Shown here: piece by piece, positions 35,499 to 43,706 of the stretch
How positions within the stretch are numbered: position 1 is the stretch's first letter
How the letters are laid out: each line of letters begins with the position of its first letter
Assembly: GCF_902499075.1 (NCBI RefSeq)
Contig: NZ_CABVPP010000001.1
Location: 248,001 to 312,000 of the forward strand
Length of the DNA stretch: 64,000 nucleotides
Direction: 5' to 3'
Source of the DNA: Burkholderia pseudomultivorans
GTDB taxonomy: Bacteria; Pseudomonadota; Gammaproteobacteria; Burkholderiales; Burkholderiaceae
The notes under the pieces: generated by a model
The model's input: the letters and a program-made list of their open reading frames with translations, nothing else
Told to the model about the DNA's origin: nothing
Databases searched by the model: none
Translations under genes and position numbers: made by a program

Positions 35499-35945
35499 TC
35501 ACGCGCCGCCGTCTTCCTCCATCATCTTGCGCAGCAGGAACTGCAGCGCGACGCGCTCGCCCGGATTGAGCGCGCCGTACGTGCGCTCCGTCACCTGCCG
35601 CGCGAACGGCACCGTGCGTTCGATCAGCGCGAGGCCGGCCGCCGTCGCGCGCACCAGCAGCTTGCGGCCGTCGTTCGGATCGGGCAGCACCTCGATCAGC
35701 GCGCGCGCCTTCAGCCGCTCGACGACGCCGCGTATCGTCGCCTGGTCGATCGCGGTCGCCTTGACGATATCGTTCAGCGAGCTCGCCTGCCGTTCCTTGA
35801 CCGCGCACAGCGTCACGAACTGCGCGGCGGTAAGGTCCGAATCGGGAATCGCTTCCTGGAAAATCGACACGTGCCGCTGATAGGCGCGGCGCAGCAAATG
35901 CCCGACCTGGTCGTGAAAGTCGTAGGAATCCTTCGAAGACGCCAT
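35499..35945 (-). CDS. nicR: MarR-family repressor of the nic genes
   Basis: A 148-residue MarR-type winged-helix regulator. The N-terminal helix FHDQVGHLLRRAYQRHVSIF is very like P. putida NicR. The recognition helix lies in AIDQATIRGVVERLKARALI, and the wing in PDPNDGRKLLVRATAAG. In P. putida NicR represses the nic genes and is released by 6-hydroxynicotinate; I infer the same here. The gene converges with the molybdenum subunit. A NicR-like site 41 bp upstream of its start suggests autoregulation. The ATG is chosen by homology; the RBS is weak. Confidence 0.93.
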   Translation of the reverse strand: MASSKDSYDFHDQVGHLLRRAYQRHVSIFQEAIPDSDLTAAQFVTLCAVKERQASSLNDIVKATAIDQATIRGVVERLKARALIEVLPDPNDGRKLLVRATAAGLALIERTVPFARQVTERTYGALNPGERVALQFLLRKMMEEDGGA

Positions 35946-35985
35946 GAAAATGAAGGCCCGCGCGGCCTGGAAACCGAAAGACAAG

Positions 35986-35998
35986 CAGTGTACACCCT
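35986..35998. promoter_or_regulatory. NicR-like operator upstream of nicR
   Basis: CAGTGTACACCCT matches TAGCGTACACACT at ten of 13 positions and keeps the GTACAC core. It lies 41 bp before the nicR start codon, where autorepression would be expected. Confidence 0.5.
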
Positions 35999-36145
35999 CG
36001 AATCGGCGAGATCGCACACGACGCGCCGCTTCATTGCGGTGCATCAGGACCGGTCGCAATCGACCGCGCTGCGCGTCGTTGCAGACGAACGGCCGGGATG
36101 GCATGCGCGCGCCGGCCGCGCGCGTTTCCGCAACGCAATGCAGTT

Positions 36146-36158
36146 TCGCGTACACGCT
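36146..36158. promoter_or_regulatory. possible additional NicR-like site
   Basis: TCGCGTACACGCT keeps ten of 13 bases of the consensus. A further symmetrical site, GTGCATACGCAC at 36170-36180, follows. The 493-bp spacer between nicR and nicT (35946-36438) contains no gene that I can support; it carries these sites and AT-rich segments. Confidence 0.4.
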
Positions 36159-36326
36159 CCACTTTTAAGTGCATACGCACGAATTTCGTGCATTCCGAAG
36201 CGCGATGCTCCCCCGCTTCGACGCTTGCCGATTCGTACGAAAAACCCCGATAAAAACAGGGATTCACCATATGCAACCGCGCCAGGCAACGCTCTGCCGC
36301 CCGGACCGACAGAACACGCATTTCCT

Positions 36327-36339
36327 AGTGTGTACGCTA
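36327..36339. promoter_or_regulatory. NicR-like operator upstream of nicT
   Basis: AGTGTGTACGCTA is the exact reverse complement of the 13-mer at 29444-29456 (13 of 13). It lies 100 bp before the nicT start, next to AT-rich TATTTAATT and a TATACA hexamer at 36354-36359 that could be the -10. Confidence 0.65.
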
Positions 36340-36438
36340 TTTAATTGGCGTGCTATACAGACTCGAGCGCGCGCCTCGAACCACGCTCGCGCCGATCAGC
36401 GACCCACTTACCCGTCACATTCGAACAGGGGCAATCCC

Positions 36439-37746
36439 ATGTCTACCGCACACCCGAGCGCCGCCGTTTCCCCCGACGACGCGCTGCACGGCACGCTCTA
36501 CCGCAAGGTCACGCTGCGCCTGATCACGCTGTTCTGCCTGTGCTACTTCGCGGCCTACCTCGACCGCATCAACATCGGGCTCGCGAAGCTGCAGATGCTC
36601 GACGCGCTGAAGTTCAGCGATGCCATATACGGGCTCGGCGCCGGCCTGTTCTTCGGCGGCTACATCCTGTTCGAAGTCCCGAGCAACCTGATCCTGCAGC
36701 GCGTCGGCGCGAAGCTGTGGATCGCGCGCATCATGATCACGTGGGGCCTGCTGTCGGGCGCAACGATGTTCGTGCACACGCCGATGCAGTTCTACGTCGT
36801 GCGCTTCCTGCTCGGCGCCGCCGAAGCCGGCTTCCTGCCGGGCGTGCTGCTGTACCTGACGCAGTGGTATCCCGATGCGCGCCGCGCGCGGATCGTCGCG
36901 CTGTTCATGGTCGGGCTGCCGCTGTCGAGCATGATCGGCAGCCCGATCTCCGGCTGGATCATGCGCGCGTTCGACGGCGTGCACGGGCTCGGCGGCTGGC
37001 AGTGGCTGTTCCTGCTCGAGGCGCTGCCTTCCGTGCTGCTCGGCTTCGCGGTGCTGCGCTGGCTGCCCAACAGCATCGAATCCGCGCAATGGCTGAACGC
37101 CGACGAAAAGCGGATCCTGCGCGCGAACCTCGACCGCGACCCGGCCGGCAACAAGAGCCACGCGCTCGGCCGCGCGTTCTCCGATCCGAAGGTCTGGGCC
37201 CTCGGCCTGATCGACCTGTGCGTGCTGCTCGGGCTGTACGCAGTGAGCTTCTGGCTGCCGACGATCCTGCGCGACACCGGCGTGAAGGACGCCTATCACA
37301 TCGGCTGGCTGATGGTGATCCCGAACGCGGCCGCCGTACTCGCGACGCTGTATTGCGGCGCGAGCTCGGATCGCGCGCGCGAACGCCGCTGGCATATCGT
37401 CGTGCCGTTCGTCGTGTCCGCCGTCGCGCTGGCGATCGCCGCGACGTCGTCGCACGGCACGATCGGCACGGTGCTGCTGTTCTCGCTGATCAACGCGGGC
37501 GCGGCCGCCGCGATGCCCGTCGTGTGGGCGCTGCCGTCCACGTTCCTGAAGGGCTCGGCCGCTGCCGGCGGGATCGCGTTCGCGTGCTCGATCGCGAACC
37601 TCGGCGGCTTCGGCAGCACTTATTTCATCGGCTGGCTGCGCGACACGTTCCATTCGCAGAGCGCGGGTCTGTACGGCTTCGCCGCGTGCATGCTGGTCGG
37701 TTGCGCACTCGCGCTCGCGTATCCGGCGAAGCTCGTGAACCGCTGA
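36439..37746 (+). CDS. nicT: MFS transporter of the nicotinate cluster (ACS family)
   Basis: A 435-residue, 12-helix anion:cation symporter. CYFAAYLDRINIGLAKLQM is the family's helix-1 signature and YILFEVPSNLILQRVGAKLW the helix-2 signature. These are hallmarks of phthalate/tartrate/nicotinate-type carriers. Its position and the exact NicR-like operator before it make it the candidate importer of nicotinate or 6-hydroxynicotinate, like P. putida NicT. AGGGG lies upstream of the ATG. Transport substrate is inferred. Confidence 0.9.
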   Translation: MSTAHPSAAVSPDDALHGTLYRKVTLRLITLFCLCYFAAYLDRINIGLAKLQMLDALKFSDAIYGLGAGLFFGGYILFEVPSNLILQRVGAKLWIARIMITWGLLSGATMFVHTPMQFYVVRFLLGAAEAGFLPGVLLYLTQWYPDARRARIVALFMVGLPLSSMIGSPISGWIMRAFDGVHGLGGWQWLFLLEALPSVLLGFAVLRWLPNSIESAQWLNADEKRILRANLDRDPAGNKSHALGRAFSDPKVWALGLIDLCVLLGLYAVSFWLPTILRDTGVKDAYHIGWLMVIPNAAAVLATLYCGASSDRARERRWHIVVPFVVSAVALAIAATSSHGTIGTVLLFSLINAGAAAAMPVVWALPSTFLKGSAAAGGIAFACSIANLGGFGSTYFIGWLRDTFHSQSAGLYGFAACMLVGCALALAYPAKLVNR

Positions 37747-37787
37747 ATACACCGCCGCGCGCGTCGAAACCCGATTGCCGTTTGAAA

Positions 37788-37813
37788 CGGCGCGACGACG
37801 CGCCGTCGCGCCG
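37788..37813 (+). terminator. hairpin downstream of nicT
   Basis: Perfect 9-bp arms CGGCGCGAC (37788-37796) and GTCGCGCCG (37805-37813) with an eight-base loop lie about 40 bp after the nicT stop. A TTTTTT run follows 17 bases later. It occupies the 326-bp gene-free gap before the DUF4397 lipoprotein (37747-38072), the rest of which shows nothing clear. Confidence 0.55.
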
Positions 37814-38072
37814 CGCGTCGTAACGCTGCTTTTTTACAACCGGCTGAACACGCACGCGCCCGCTTCCCGTCGCCCCGCTCACATACGACGCCGCGCCGCG
37901 TTCTCACACGCGGTTTCACGCCGCGCCCGCCGCGCAGGCACGTCCCTTGCGCCATCCCCGCGCCCGCCGACACGGCGGACGACCACCTTCCCTCAACCGG
38001 CGCTGCGCCCCGCGCGAATCCCCGCGCGGCGATCCCGCATCGCAAGCAGGTTCCCTGAACGAGAGGAAAAAC

Positions 38073-38837
38073 ATGAGATCAATCCGAACTGTAGTGGCCC
38101 TGTGCTCGGTCATCTCCGTGCTCGCGGCATGCGGCGGCGACGGCAACGACGTCGGGACCGAGCTGGGCATCTCGAAGCCGCAGGCGCGCTTCATCAATGC
38201 GGTGCCGGCCGGGCCGAACCTCGACTACTACCTGAATGCGAAGATCGATGCGTCGGGTGTCGCGTACAAGGGCGTCACGCGTTATCACGACGTCGACTCG
38301 GGCACGCAGAACGCCAGCTACGACGTATCGGGCACGACGACGACCATCGCGTCGCAGTCGTTCAGCGCCGCGAACGGTCACCACTACACGACGATCGCGC
38401 TGCCGAGCACGTCGTCGCCGATCTCGGTCGTCGACGATCCGTATGCGAAGGGGCTGCTGTCCGACAAGGCGCGCGTGCGCAGCTTCAATGCGTCGCCGAA
38501 TGCGCAGAACGTCGACGTCTACGTCGTGCCGCCCGGCACCGACATCACGACGCAAAGCCCGACGCTGTCCGGCGCCGCGTATCAGAACGCATCGCCGGCC
38601 TCGGGCCAGGATTCCGTCTACCTGAACGGCGGCAACTACCAGGTGATCGTCACGACGGCCGGCAGCAAGACGCCGATCCTGAAGACTGCGCCGGTCGCGC
38701 TGAACAACAACGCCGACTGGCTGCTCGTGACGATCCCGTCGGGCGGCATCGGCGACGTGACGCCGAACGACATCCACGTGCTCGTCGCACAGGGCAACGA
38801 CGCCGATACGTCCGCGCAGGAACTCGGACCGCAGTAA
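38073..38837 (+). CDS. DUF4397 lipoprotein
   Basis: A 254-residue lipoprotein: signal MRSIRTVVALCSVISVLAAC with C20 in the LAAC lipobox. The mature part has the DUF4397 start ARFINAVPAGPNLDYYLNA and repeated beta-sandwich-like strands including VRSFNASPNAQNVDVYVVPP. DUF4397 proteins are surface or periplasmic and of unknown role. GAGAGGAAAA precedes the ATG. It is monocistronic, ended by a hairpin 26 bp after the stop. Confidence 0.88.
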   Translation: MRSIRTVVALCSVISVLAACGGDGNDVGTELGISKPQARFINAVPAGPNLDYYLNAKIDASGVAYKGVTRYHDVDSGTQNASYDVSGTTTTIASQSFSAANGHHYTTIALPSTSSPISVVDDPYAKGLLSDKARVRSFNASPNAQNVDVYVVPPGTDITTQSPTLSGAAYQNASPASGQDSVYLNGGNYQVIVTTAGSKTPILKTAPVALNNNADWLLVTIPSGGIGDVTPNDIHVLVAQGNDADTSAQELGPQ

Positions 38838-38862
38838 CGCCGGCGAATATCGCGGCCCCGAC

Positions 38863-38882
38863 GCCCCGGCATTCGCCGGGGC
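38863..38882. terminator. hairpin between two converging genes
   Basis: Perfect 8-bp arms GCCCCGGC / GCCGGGGC around a four-base loop (ATTC) lie between the DUF4397 stop and the stop of the gene on the other strand. It is positioned to end both transcripts. Confidence 0.6.
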
Positions 38883-38900
38883 CGACGGACCGCCCGCACC

Positions 38901-39455
38901 TCAGTCGACGCGCTCCAGACGGATCACATGCTCGGCGCGCGTGCCGTCGCCATGCTCGATGTCCACGTCGCCGACATGGCGCACGCGCCAGCCCGGCCGC
39001 GTCGCGATCTGCGGCAGGTTGCCGGACGGCCGGCTCTCGATGCCGCCGAGCCCTTCGTCCGGCGTATCGATGCTGTCGTCGAGCGACGCATTCGAATAGA
39101 TCACGTTGTCGTGCCACTCGGACGCGCCGGTTCGCGCCTCCATGCCCTTGCCGTCGACGTCGACCGTGTTGTCGGTCATCGCCATGTTCGCGTTGTCCAG
39201 CGTCACGATCCGGCCCGCCGCGCGGCGCACGGGATCGCCGCTGTCGACCGCATGCGCGCTCGTATCGATCGGCGGCAGGCCGGTCGGCGTCTTCGCCGCG
39301 ATGGCCTCGGGCGACAGCGGCCGATGCTGCGCGACCTCGGCCGCCTGCGTCGCCGCATCCGGCATGTCGTGGCCCGCCGCGGGCGTCTTCACGGGGCTTT
39401 TCGCCACCGCTTCCTGCTGCTGTTTCGGGGTTGGATTCGATTCCGCGTTCTGCAT
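38901..39455 (-). CDS. hypothetical protein, 184 aa
   Basis: A 184-residue soluble protein with a low-complexity, disordered N-terminal half (NPTPKQQQEAVAKSP, Ala/Pro-rich) and a more structured C-terminal part containing ARTGASEWHDNVIYSNASLD and RPGWRVRHVGDVDIEHG. There is no signal peptide. A perfect AAGGAGGTG site supports strong translation from the ATG at 39455. I do not recognise a family. Confidence 0.7.
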   Translation of the reverse strand: MQNAESNPTPKQQQEAVAKSPVKTPAAGHDMPDAATQAAEVAQHRPLSPEAIAAKTPTGLPPIDTSAHAVDSGDPVRRAAGRIVTLDNANMAMTDNTVDVDGKGMEARTGASEWHDNVIYSNASLDDSIDTPDEGLGGIESRPSGNLPQIATRPGWRVRHVGDVDIEHGDGTRAEHVIRLERVD

Positions 39456-39652
39456 CGCACCTCCTTGTCCGGCCGGCGTGCGCACGCGTCAAGCCGGCGC
39501 GCCGCCGGTCCGGAATTCGCTACAACGGCCCTTGCAAATCTTTCAAACGCGCGCGCCCCCACGCGCGCCGCCCGGCGCACGTGTCCGGCTGGCACGATCG
39601 CACGGCATACCGCACCGCGGTGCGGCCGGCACACCGTCCGCGAACGCGCCCG

Positions 39653-39877
39653 TCAGCCGCCGCTCGCGCCGCTCGGCGACGAAGCCGCGCCCGGCGCACT
39701 CGCCCCGGCGCCCGGCGCGGTGGACGGCGCGGGCGACATGCCGCCCGTGGCGCTCTGGCCTGAACTCGTGTCGCCGGTGTCGGCCTTCTTCTGACAGCCC
39801 GCACCTGCCGCCAGGCCTGCGATCAGGATGCCGGCGAACACGGCACGCGATACGTGACGAAGTGAATATCGCTGCAT
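39653..39877 (-). CDS. small lipoprotein with low-complexity tail, 74 aa
   Basis: A 74-residue lipoprotein: signal segment AVFAGILIAGLAAGAGC with C28 as the likely lipidated residue, then a tail made almost only of Gly, Ala, Ser, Pro and Thr. AGGAGG lies eight bases before the ATG. Such short lipoproteins are often structural or flexible tethers. The function is unknown. Confidence 0.7.
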   Translation of the reverse strand: MQRYSLRHVSRAVFAGILIAGLAAGAGCQKKADTGDTSSGQSATGGMSPAPSTAPGAGASAPGAASSPSGASGG

Positions 39878-40137
39878 GACACCTCCTGCCGATGTCGTGT
39901 GGATGGAACCCGATTACAAGCAATTCGCGTACCGCCGCCGTCCGCCACAGCGAAGCCGTCGTCGATCCACCCCCATTCATTTTCCGAATGCCGGCCACGC
40001 GAATATTTAATTTCCCATCGCTCCGACGCCCGCCCATACTCGCGTACGAATCCGACACATAACATCCACGGTGGCCGGGCGAGCGTTGCGTGCATACGCG
40101 GCCGGTTCGCGCCCCGAACATGGAAGGAGACACCGGC

Positions 40138-41670
40138 GTGCAACTGGAAGCCACCCACCGCGCGGGCATCATGCTCGGCGCGGACGACGCATCGCATCGA
40201 ACCGACGCGGCCGCGCGCGACCCTGCGCTGAGCCCGCGGCTGCACAACCCCGATCTCGCGCCGACCCGGGCCGAGGGCCGGACCTGGGGCCGCTACAGCA
40301 TCTTTGCGCTGTGGACCAACGACGTGCACAACATCGCGAACTATTCGTTCGCGATCGGGCTGTTCGCGCTCGGCCTGTCGGGCTGGCAGATGCTCGCATC
40401 GCTCGCGATCGGCGCGGTGCTCGTCTACTGCTTCATGAACCTGACCGGCTACATGGGCCAGAAAACCGGCGTGCCGTTTCCGGTGATCAGCCGGATGAGC
40501 TTCGGCATCTATGGCGCACTGCTGCCCGCGATGATCCGCGCGGTGATCGCGATCGCATGGTTCGGTATCCAGACCTATCTCGCGTCGGTCGTGCTGCGCG
40601 TGCTGCTCACCGCGATCTGGCCGGGCCTCGCCGCGTTCGACCGGAACGCGGTGCTCGGCCTGTCGTCGCTCGGCTGGATCACGTTCGTCGCGATCTGGTT
40701 CGTGCAGATCGGCATCCTCGCGTACGGGATGGAGATGGTCCGCAAGTACGAGGCGCTGGCCGGCCCGATCATCCTCGTCACGACGCTGTCGCTCGCCGCG
40801 TGGATGTTCAGCCGCACCGGCGGCCATCTCGCGCTGTCGATCGGCGCGCCGCTGACGGGCCTGAAGGCCTGGACGGAAGTGTTCGCGGGCGGCTCGCTGT
40901 GGCTGGCGATCTACGGCACGCTGGTGCTCAACTTCTGCGATTTCGCACGCTCGTCGCCGAGCGCGAAGACGGTGCGCGTCGGCAATTTCTGGGGCCTGCC
41001 CGTCAACATCCTCGTGTTCGCGACCATCAGCTTCGTGCTCGCGGGCGCGCAGTTCAAGCTCAACGGTCAGGTGATCCACAGCCCGACCGAAATCATCGCG
41101 ACCGTGCCGAACAAGCTGTTCCTCGTGCTCGGCTGCCTCGCGTTCCTGATCGTGACGGTCGCCGTCAACATCATGGCGAACTTCGTCGCGCCCGCGTTCG
41201 TGCTGACGAGCCTCGCGCCGCACCGGCTGACGTTCCGCCGCGCGGGCCTGATCAGCGCGACGGTCGCGGTGCTGATCCTGCCGTGGAACCTGTACAACAG
41301 CCCGGTCGTGATCGTCTATTTCCTGTCGGGCCTCGGCGCGCTGCTCGGGCCGCTGTACGGGATCATCACGGTCGACTACTGGCTCGTGCGCAAGCAGCGC
41401 GTGAACGTGCCCGACCTCTATACCGAAGCGCCGACCGGCACTTACTTCTACACGCGCGGCGTGAACCGCAAGGCGCTCGCGGCGCTGGTGCCGTCCGCGC
41501 TGATCTCGATCACGCTCGCGGTCGTGCCCGCGTTCAGCGCGATGACGCCGTTCTCGTGGCTGCTCGGCGCGGCCGTCGCGGGCAGCGTGTACTGGCTGAG
41601 CGCCGATCGCAAGCGCGAATACGAAGAGCGCTCCGGCGAGCACATTGCGGTCGCCTGCGCGCAGCACTGA
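40138..41670 (+). CDS. NCS1-family nucleobase/hydantoin/allantoin transporter
   Basis: A 510-residue, 12-helix permease of the nucleobase:cation symporter-1 family. WTNDVHNIANYSFAIGLFAL and SRMSFGIYGALLPAMIRAV are the helix-1 and helix-3 signatures, and FCDFARSSPSAKTVRVGNFW is a conserved loop. It imports cytosine, allantoin, hydantoin or a related heterocycle. The GTG start has a strong AAGGAGA seven bases before; a longer ATG form from 40090 is less likely. It is co-transcribed with the racemase-family gene 38 bp downstream. The 260-bp upstream region is AT-rich in parts and should hold the promoter. Confidence 0.9.
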   Translation: MQLEATHRAGIMLGADDASHRTDAAARDPALSPRLHNPDLAPTRAEGRTWGRYSIFALWTNDVHNIANYSFAIGLFALGLSGWQMLASLAIGAVLVYCFMNLTGYMGQKTGVPFPVISRMSFGIYGALLPAMIRAVIAIAWFGIQTYLASVVLRVLLTAIWPGLAAFDRNAVLGLSSLGWITFVAIWFVQIGILAYGMEMVRKYEALAGPIILVTTLSLAAWMFSRTGGHLALSIGAPLTGLKAWTEVFAGGSLWLAIYGTLVLNFCDFARSSPSAKTVRVGNFWGLPVNILVFATISFVLAGAQFKLNGQVIHSPTEIIATVPNKLFLVLGCLAFLIVTVAVNIMANFVAPAFVLTSLAPHRLTFRRAGLISATVAVLILPWNLYNSPVVIVYFLSGLGALLGPLYGIITVDYWLVRKQRVNVPDLYTEAPTGTYFYTRGVNRKALAALVPSALISITLAVVPAFSAMTPFSWLLGAAVAGSVYWLSADRKREYEERSGEHIAVACAQH

Positions 41671-41708
41671 ACCTCGAACACATGCAACAGGGAAATACGG
41701 AGTCGCCG

Positions 41709-42437
41709 ATGAGGATCCTGATAGTTAACGTCAACACGACCGAGTCGATCACCGACGCGATCGCCGCGCAGGCGCGCGCGGCCGCGTCGCCCGGCACCGA
41801 GATCGTCGGGCTGACGCCGCGCTTCGGCGCCGAATCGGTCGAAGGCAACTTCGAAAGCTATCTCGCGGCGATCGCCGTGATGGATCGCGTGCTGAGCTAC
41901 GACGAACCGTACGACGCGGTGATCCAGGCCGGCTACGGCGAACACGGCCGCGAAGGCCTGCAGGAACTGCTGACGGTGCCGGTCGTCGACATCACCGAAG
42001 CGGCGGCCGGGGTCGCGATGCTGCTCGGCCATCGCTACTCGGTCGTCACGACGCTCGACCGCACGGTGCCGCTGATCGAGGATCGCCTGAAGCTCGCCGG
42101 GCTCGACGCACGCTGCGCGTCGGTGCGCGCGAGCGGCCTCGCGGTGCTCGAACTCGAGGAGAGCCCGGCCCGCGCGATCGAAGCGATCGTCGAGCAGGCG
42201 CAGCGCGCGGTGAAGGACGATCGCGCGGAAGTGATCTGCCTCGGCTGCGGCGGAATGGCCGGCCTCGACCGGCAGATCGAGGAATGCACGGGCGTGCCGG
42301 TCGTCGACGGCGTGTCGGCCGCGGTGGCGCTCGCCGAAGCGCTGGTGCGCCTGAAGCTGAAGACGTCGAAGGTGCGCACGTACGCGCCGCCGCGTCCGAA
42401 GCGCATCGTCGGCTGGCCGGCCAGCTTCGCGAAATGA
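41709..42437 (+). CDS. Asp/Glu/hydantoin racemase superfamily protein (one catalytic Cys missing)
   Basis: A 242-residue protein of the racemase fold, starting MRILIVNVNTTESITDAIA as in hydantoin and allantoin racemases. The second catalytic cysteine region is kept (ICLGCGGMAGL, C180). At the first site, where racemases have Cys in a CFGDPG-like motif, it has AGYGEHG with G75. It therefore may not racemise by the usual two-base mechanism. Linkage to an NCS1 transporter suggests a role in hydantoin or allantoin-type metabolism. GGAG lies six bases before the ATG. Homologues are sometimes labelled HupH, which I consider unreliable. Confidence 0.82.
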   Translation: MRILIVNVNTTESITDAIAAQARAAASPGTEIVGLTPRFGAESVEGNFESYLAAIAVMDRVLSYDEPYDAVIQAGYGEHGREGLQELLTVPVVDITEAAAGVAMLLGHRYSVVTTLDRTVPLIEDRLKLAGLDARCASVRASGLAVLELEESPARAIEAIVEQAQRAVKDDRAEVICLGCGGMAGLDRQIEECTGVPVVDGVSAAVALAEALVRLKLKTSKVRTYAPPRPKRIVGWPASFAK

Positions 42438-42498
42438 TGCGCCGCCGGCCGGCCGTTGCCATGCGTGCGGGCCGCGTGTCGCGGGGAGGATCATCGCC

Positions 42499-43647
42499 AT
42501 GCGGGACGCGCTAGATCCGCACGCCTGCCCGGCCGGCGCGTTCGATACCACGAACGCGCTCGACGTACTCGATGCGCGCCTGATGCGCATCCTGCTCGTG
42601 CTGCTGACCGAGCGCACCGTGTCGCGCGCGGCCGTGCGGCTCAACATGTCGCAGCCGGCGACCAGCGCCGCGCTGAAGCGGCTGCGCACGCTGCTCGGCG
42701 ATCCGCTGCTGGTGCGCAGCCGCTACGGGATGGTGCCGACCGAATTCGGCGCGCGGCTGATCGAACCGCTGCGCAACGCGCTGCGTGTGATCGACTTCAT
42801 CCGCATCCAGCAGCCTAGATTCGATGCGCGCACGTCGGTGCGCACCTACCGGATCGGCTGCCCCGACTACCTGAACGTGCTGTTCGTGCCGAAGCTCGTC
42901 GCGCTGTTCCGCGAACGCGCGCCGAACGCGCAGCTCGTGTTCCATCCGCTCGGCGACGGCTTCGACGACGAGCGCGCACTCGCCGACGGCGAACTCGACC
43001 TCGTGATCGACAACCGCCCTGCCCGGCTGTCGCGGTTTCGGCAGGACCACCTGTTCGACGATCGCGTCGTATGCCTGATGCGCGCCACGCATCCGCTCGC
43101 GCGACGCGGCACGATGACGGCCGCCGACTTCGCCAATGCGCCGCAGCTGTGCCCGACGCCGTCGTGGCTCGAAGCGTCGGGCGCGATCGACCGGCAGCTC
43201 GAACGCGTCGGCCTGCAGCGGCGGATCGTCGTCACGCTGCCGCACTTCGAACTCGCCGCGCACGCACTCGTGCGCTCGGACCTGCTGCTGACCACCACCT
43301 ACCGGCTCGCGCGGCATTACGCGAAACTGCTGCCGCTCGGCGTCGTCGCGTTGCCGGCCGATCCGCCCGACATCGCGTACCGGATGACGTGGAACGAAGC
43401 GGGCTCGTGCGTGGAAGGCGTGCACTGGCTGCGCGGGCTGGTTGCCGAAGCGACGCAAAGCTGGCTCGGGGCGGAAGCTGTGCAGCCGGCGGTCGCTGCG
43501 ATCCCGGCATCGAAAGCGGCCGCTGCGGTCGCGCCGGAACCCGCTCGCACGCCGCGTCGCCGGCATGCGACGCAGTGCGGCAAGGCACCACGCGCGCCCG
43601 TCGCGCGCGTGTCGCGTCCTCATCGTCTGCCGTCGAAGTCGCACTGA
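42499..43647 (+). CDS. LysR-family regulator with long basic C-terminal tail
   Basis: A 382-residue LysR-type regulator. Winged helix: LMRILLVLLTERTVSRAAVR, then NMSQPATSAALKRLRTLLGD. The effector domain resembles the NodD/PcpR subgroup (RIGCPDYLNVLFVPKLVALF). The last 70 or so residues (Ala/Pro/Arg-rich, ending RPHRLPSKSH) extend beyond the normal family end near VHWLRGLVAEATQ. This may be an added tail or a 3' frameshift. GGGGAGGA lies nine bases before the ATG. It follows the NCS1 and racemase genes on the same strand and probably controls them. Confidence 0.88.
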   Translation: MRDALDPHACPAGAFDTTNALDVLDARLMRILLVLLTERTVSRAAVRLNMSQPATSAALKRLRTLLGDPLLVRSRYGMVPTEFGARLIEPLRNALRVIDFIRIQQPRFDARTSVRTYRIGCPDYLNVLFVPKLVALFRERAPNAQLVFHPLGDGFDDERALADGELDLVIDNRPARLSRFRQDHLFDDRVVCLMRATHPLARRGTMTAADFANAPQLCPTPSWLEASGAIDRQLERVGLQRRIVVTLPHFELAAHALVRSDLLLTTTYRLARHYAKLLPLGVVALPADPPDIAYRMTWNEAGSCVEGVHWLRGLVAEATQSWLGAEAVQPAVAAIPASKAAAAVAPEPARTPRRRHATQCGKAPRAPVARVSRPHRLPSKSH

Positions 43648-43706
43648 GGCGTACGCAGCGTTCCAAGTCGCGCCATCTCGAACGGAACCGCAGCGAGCTT
43701 CGCCCG

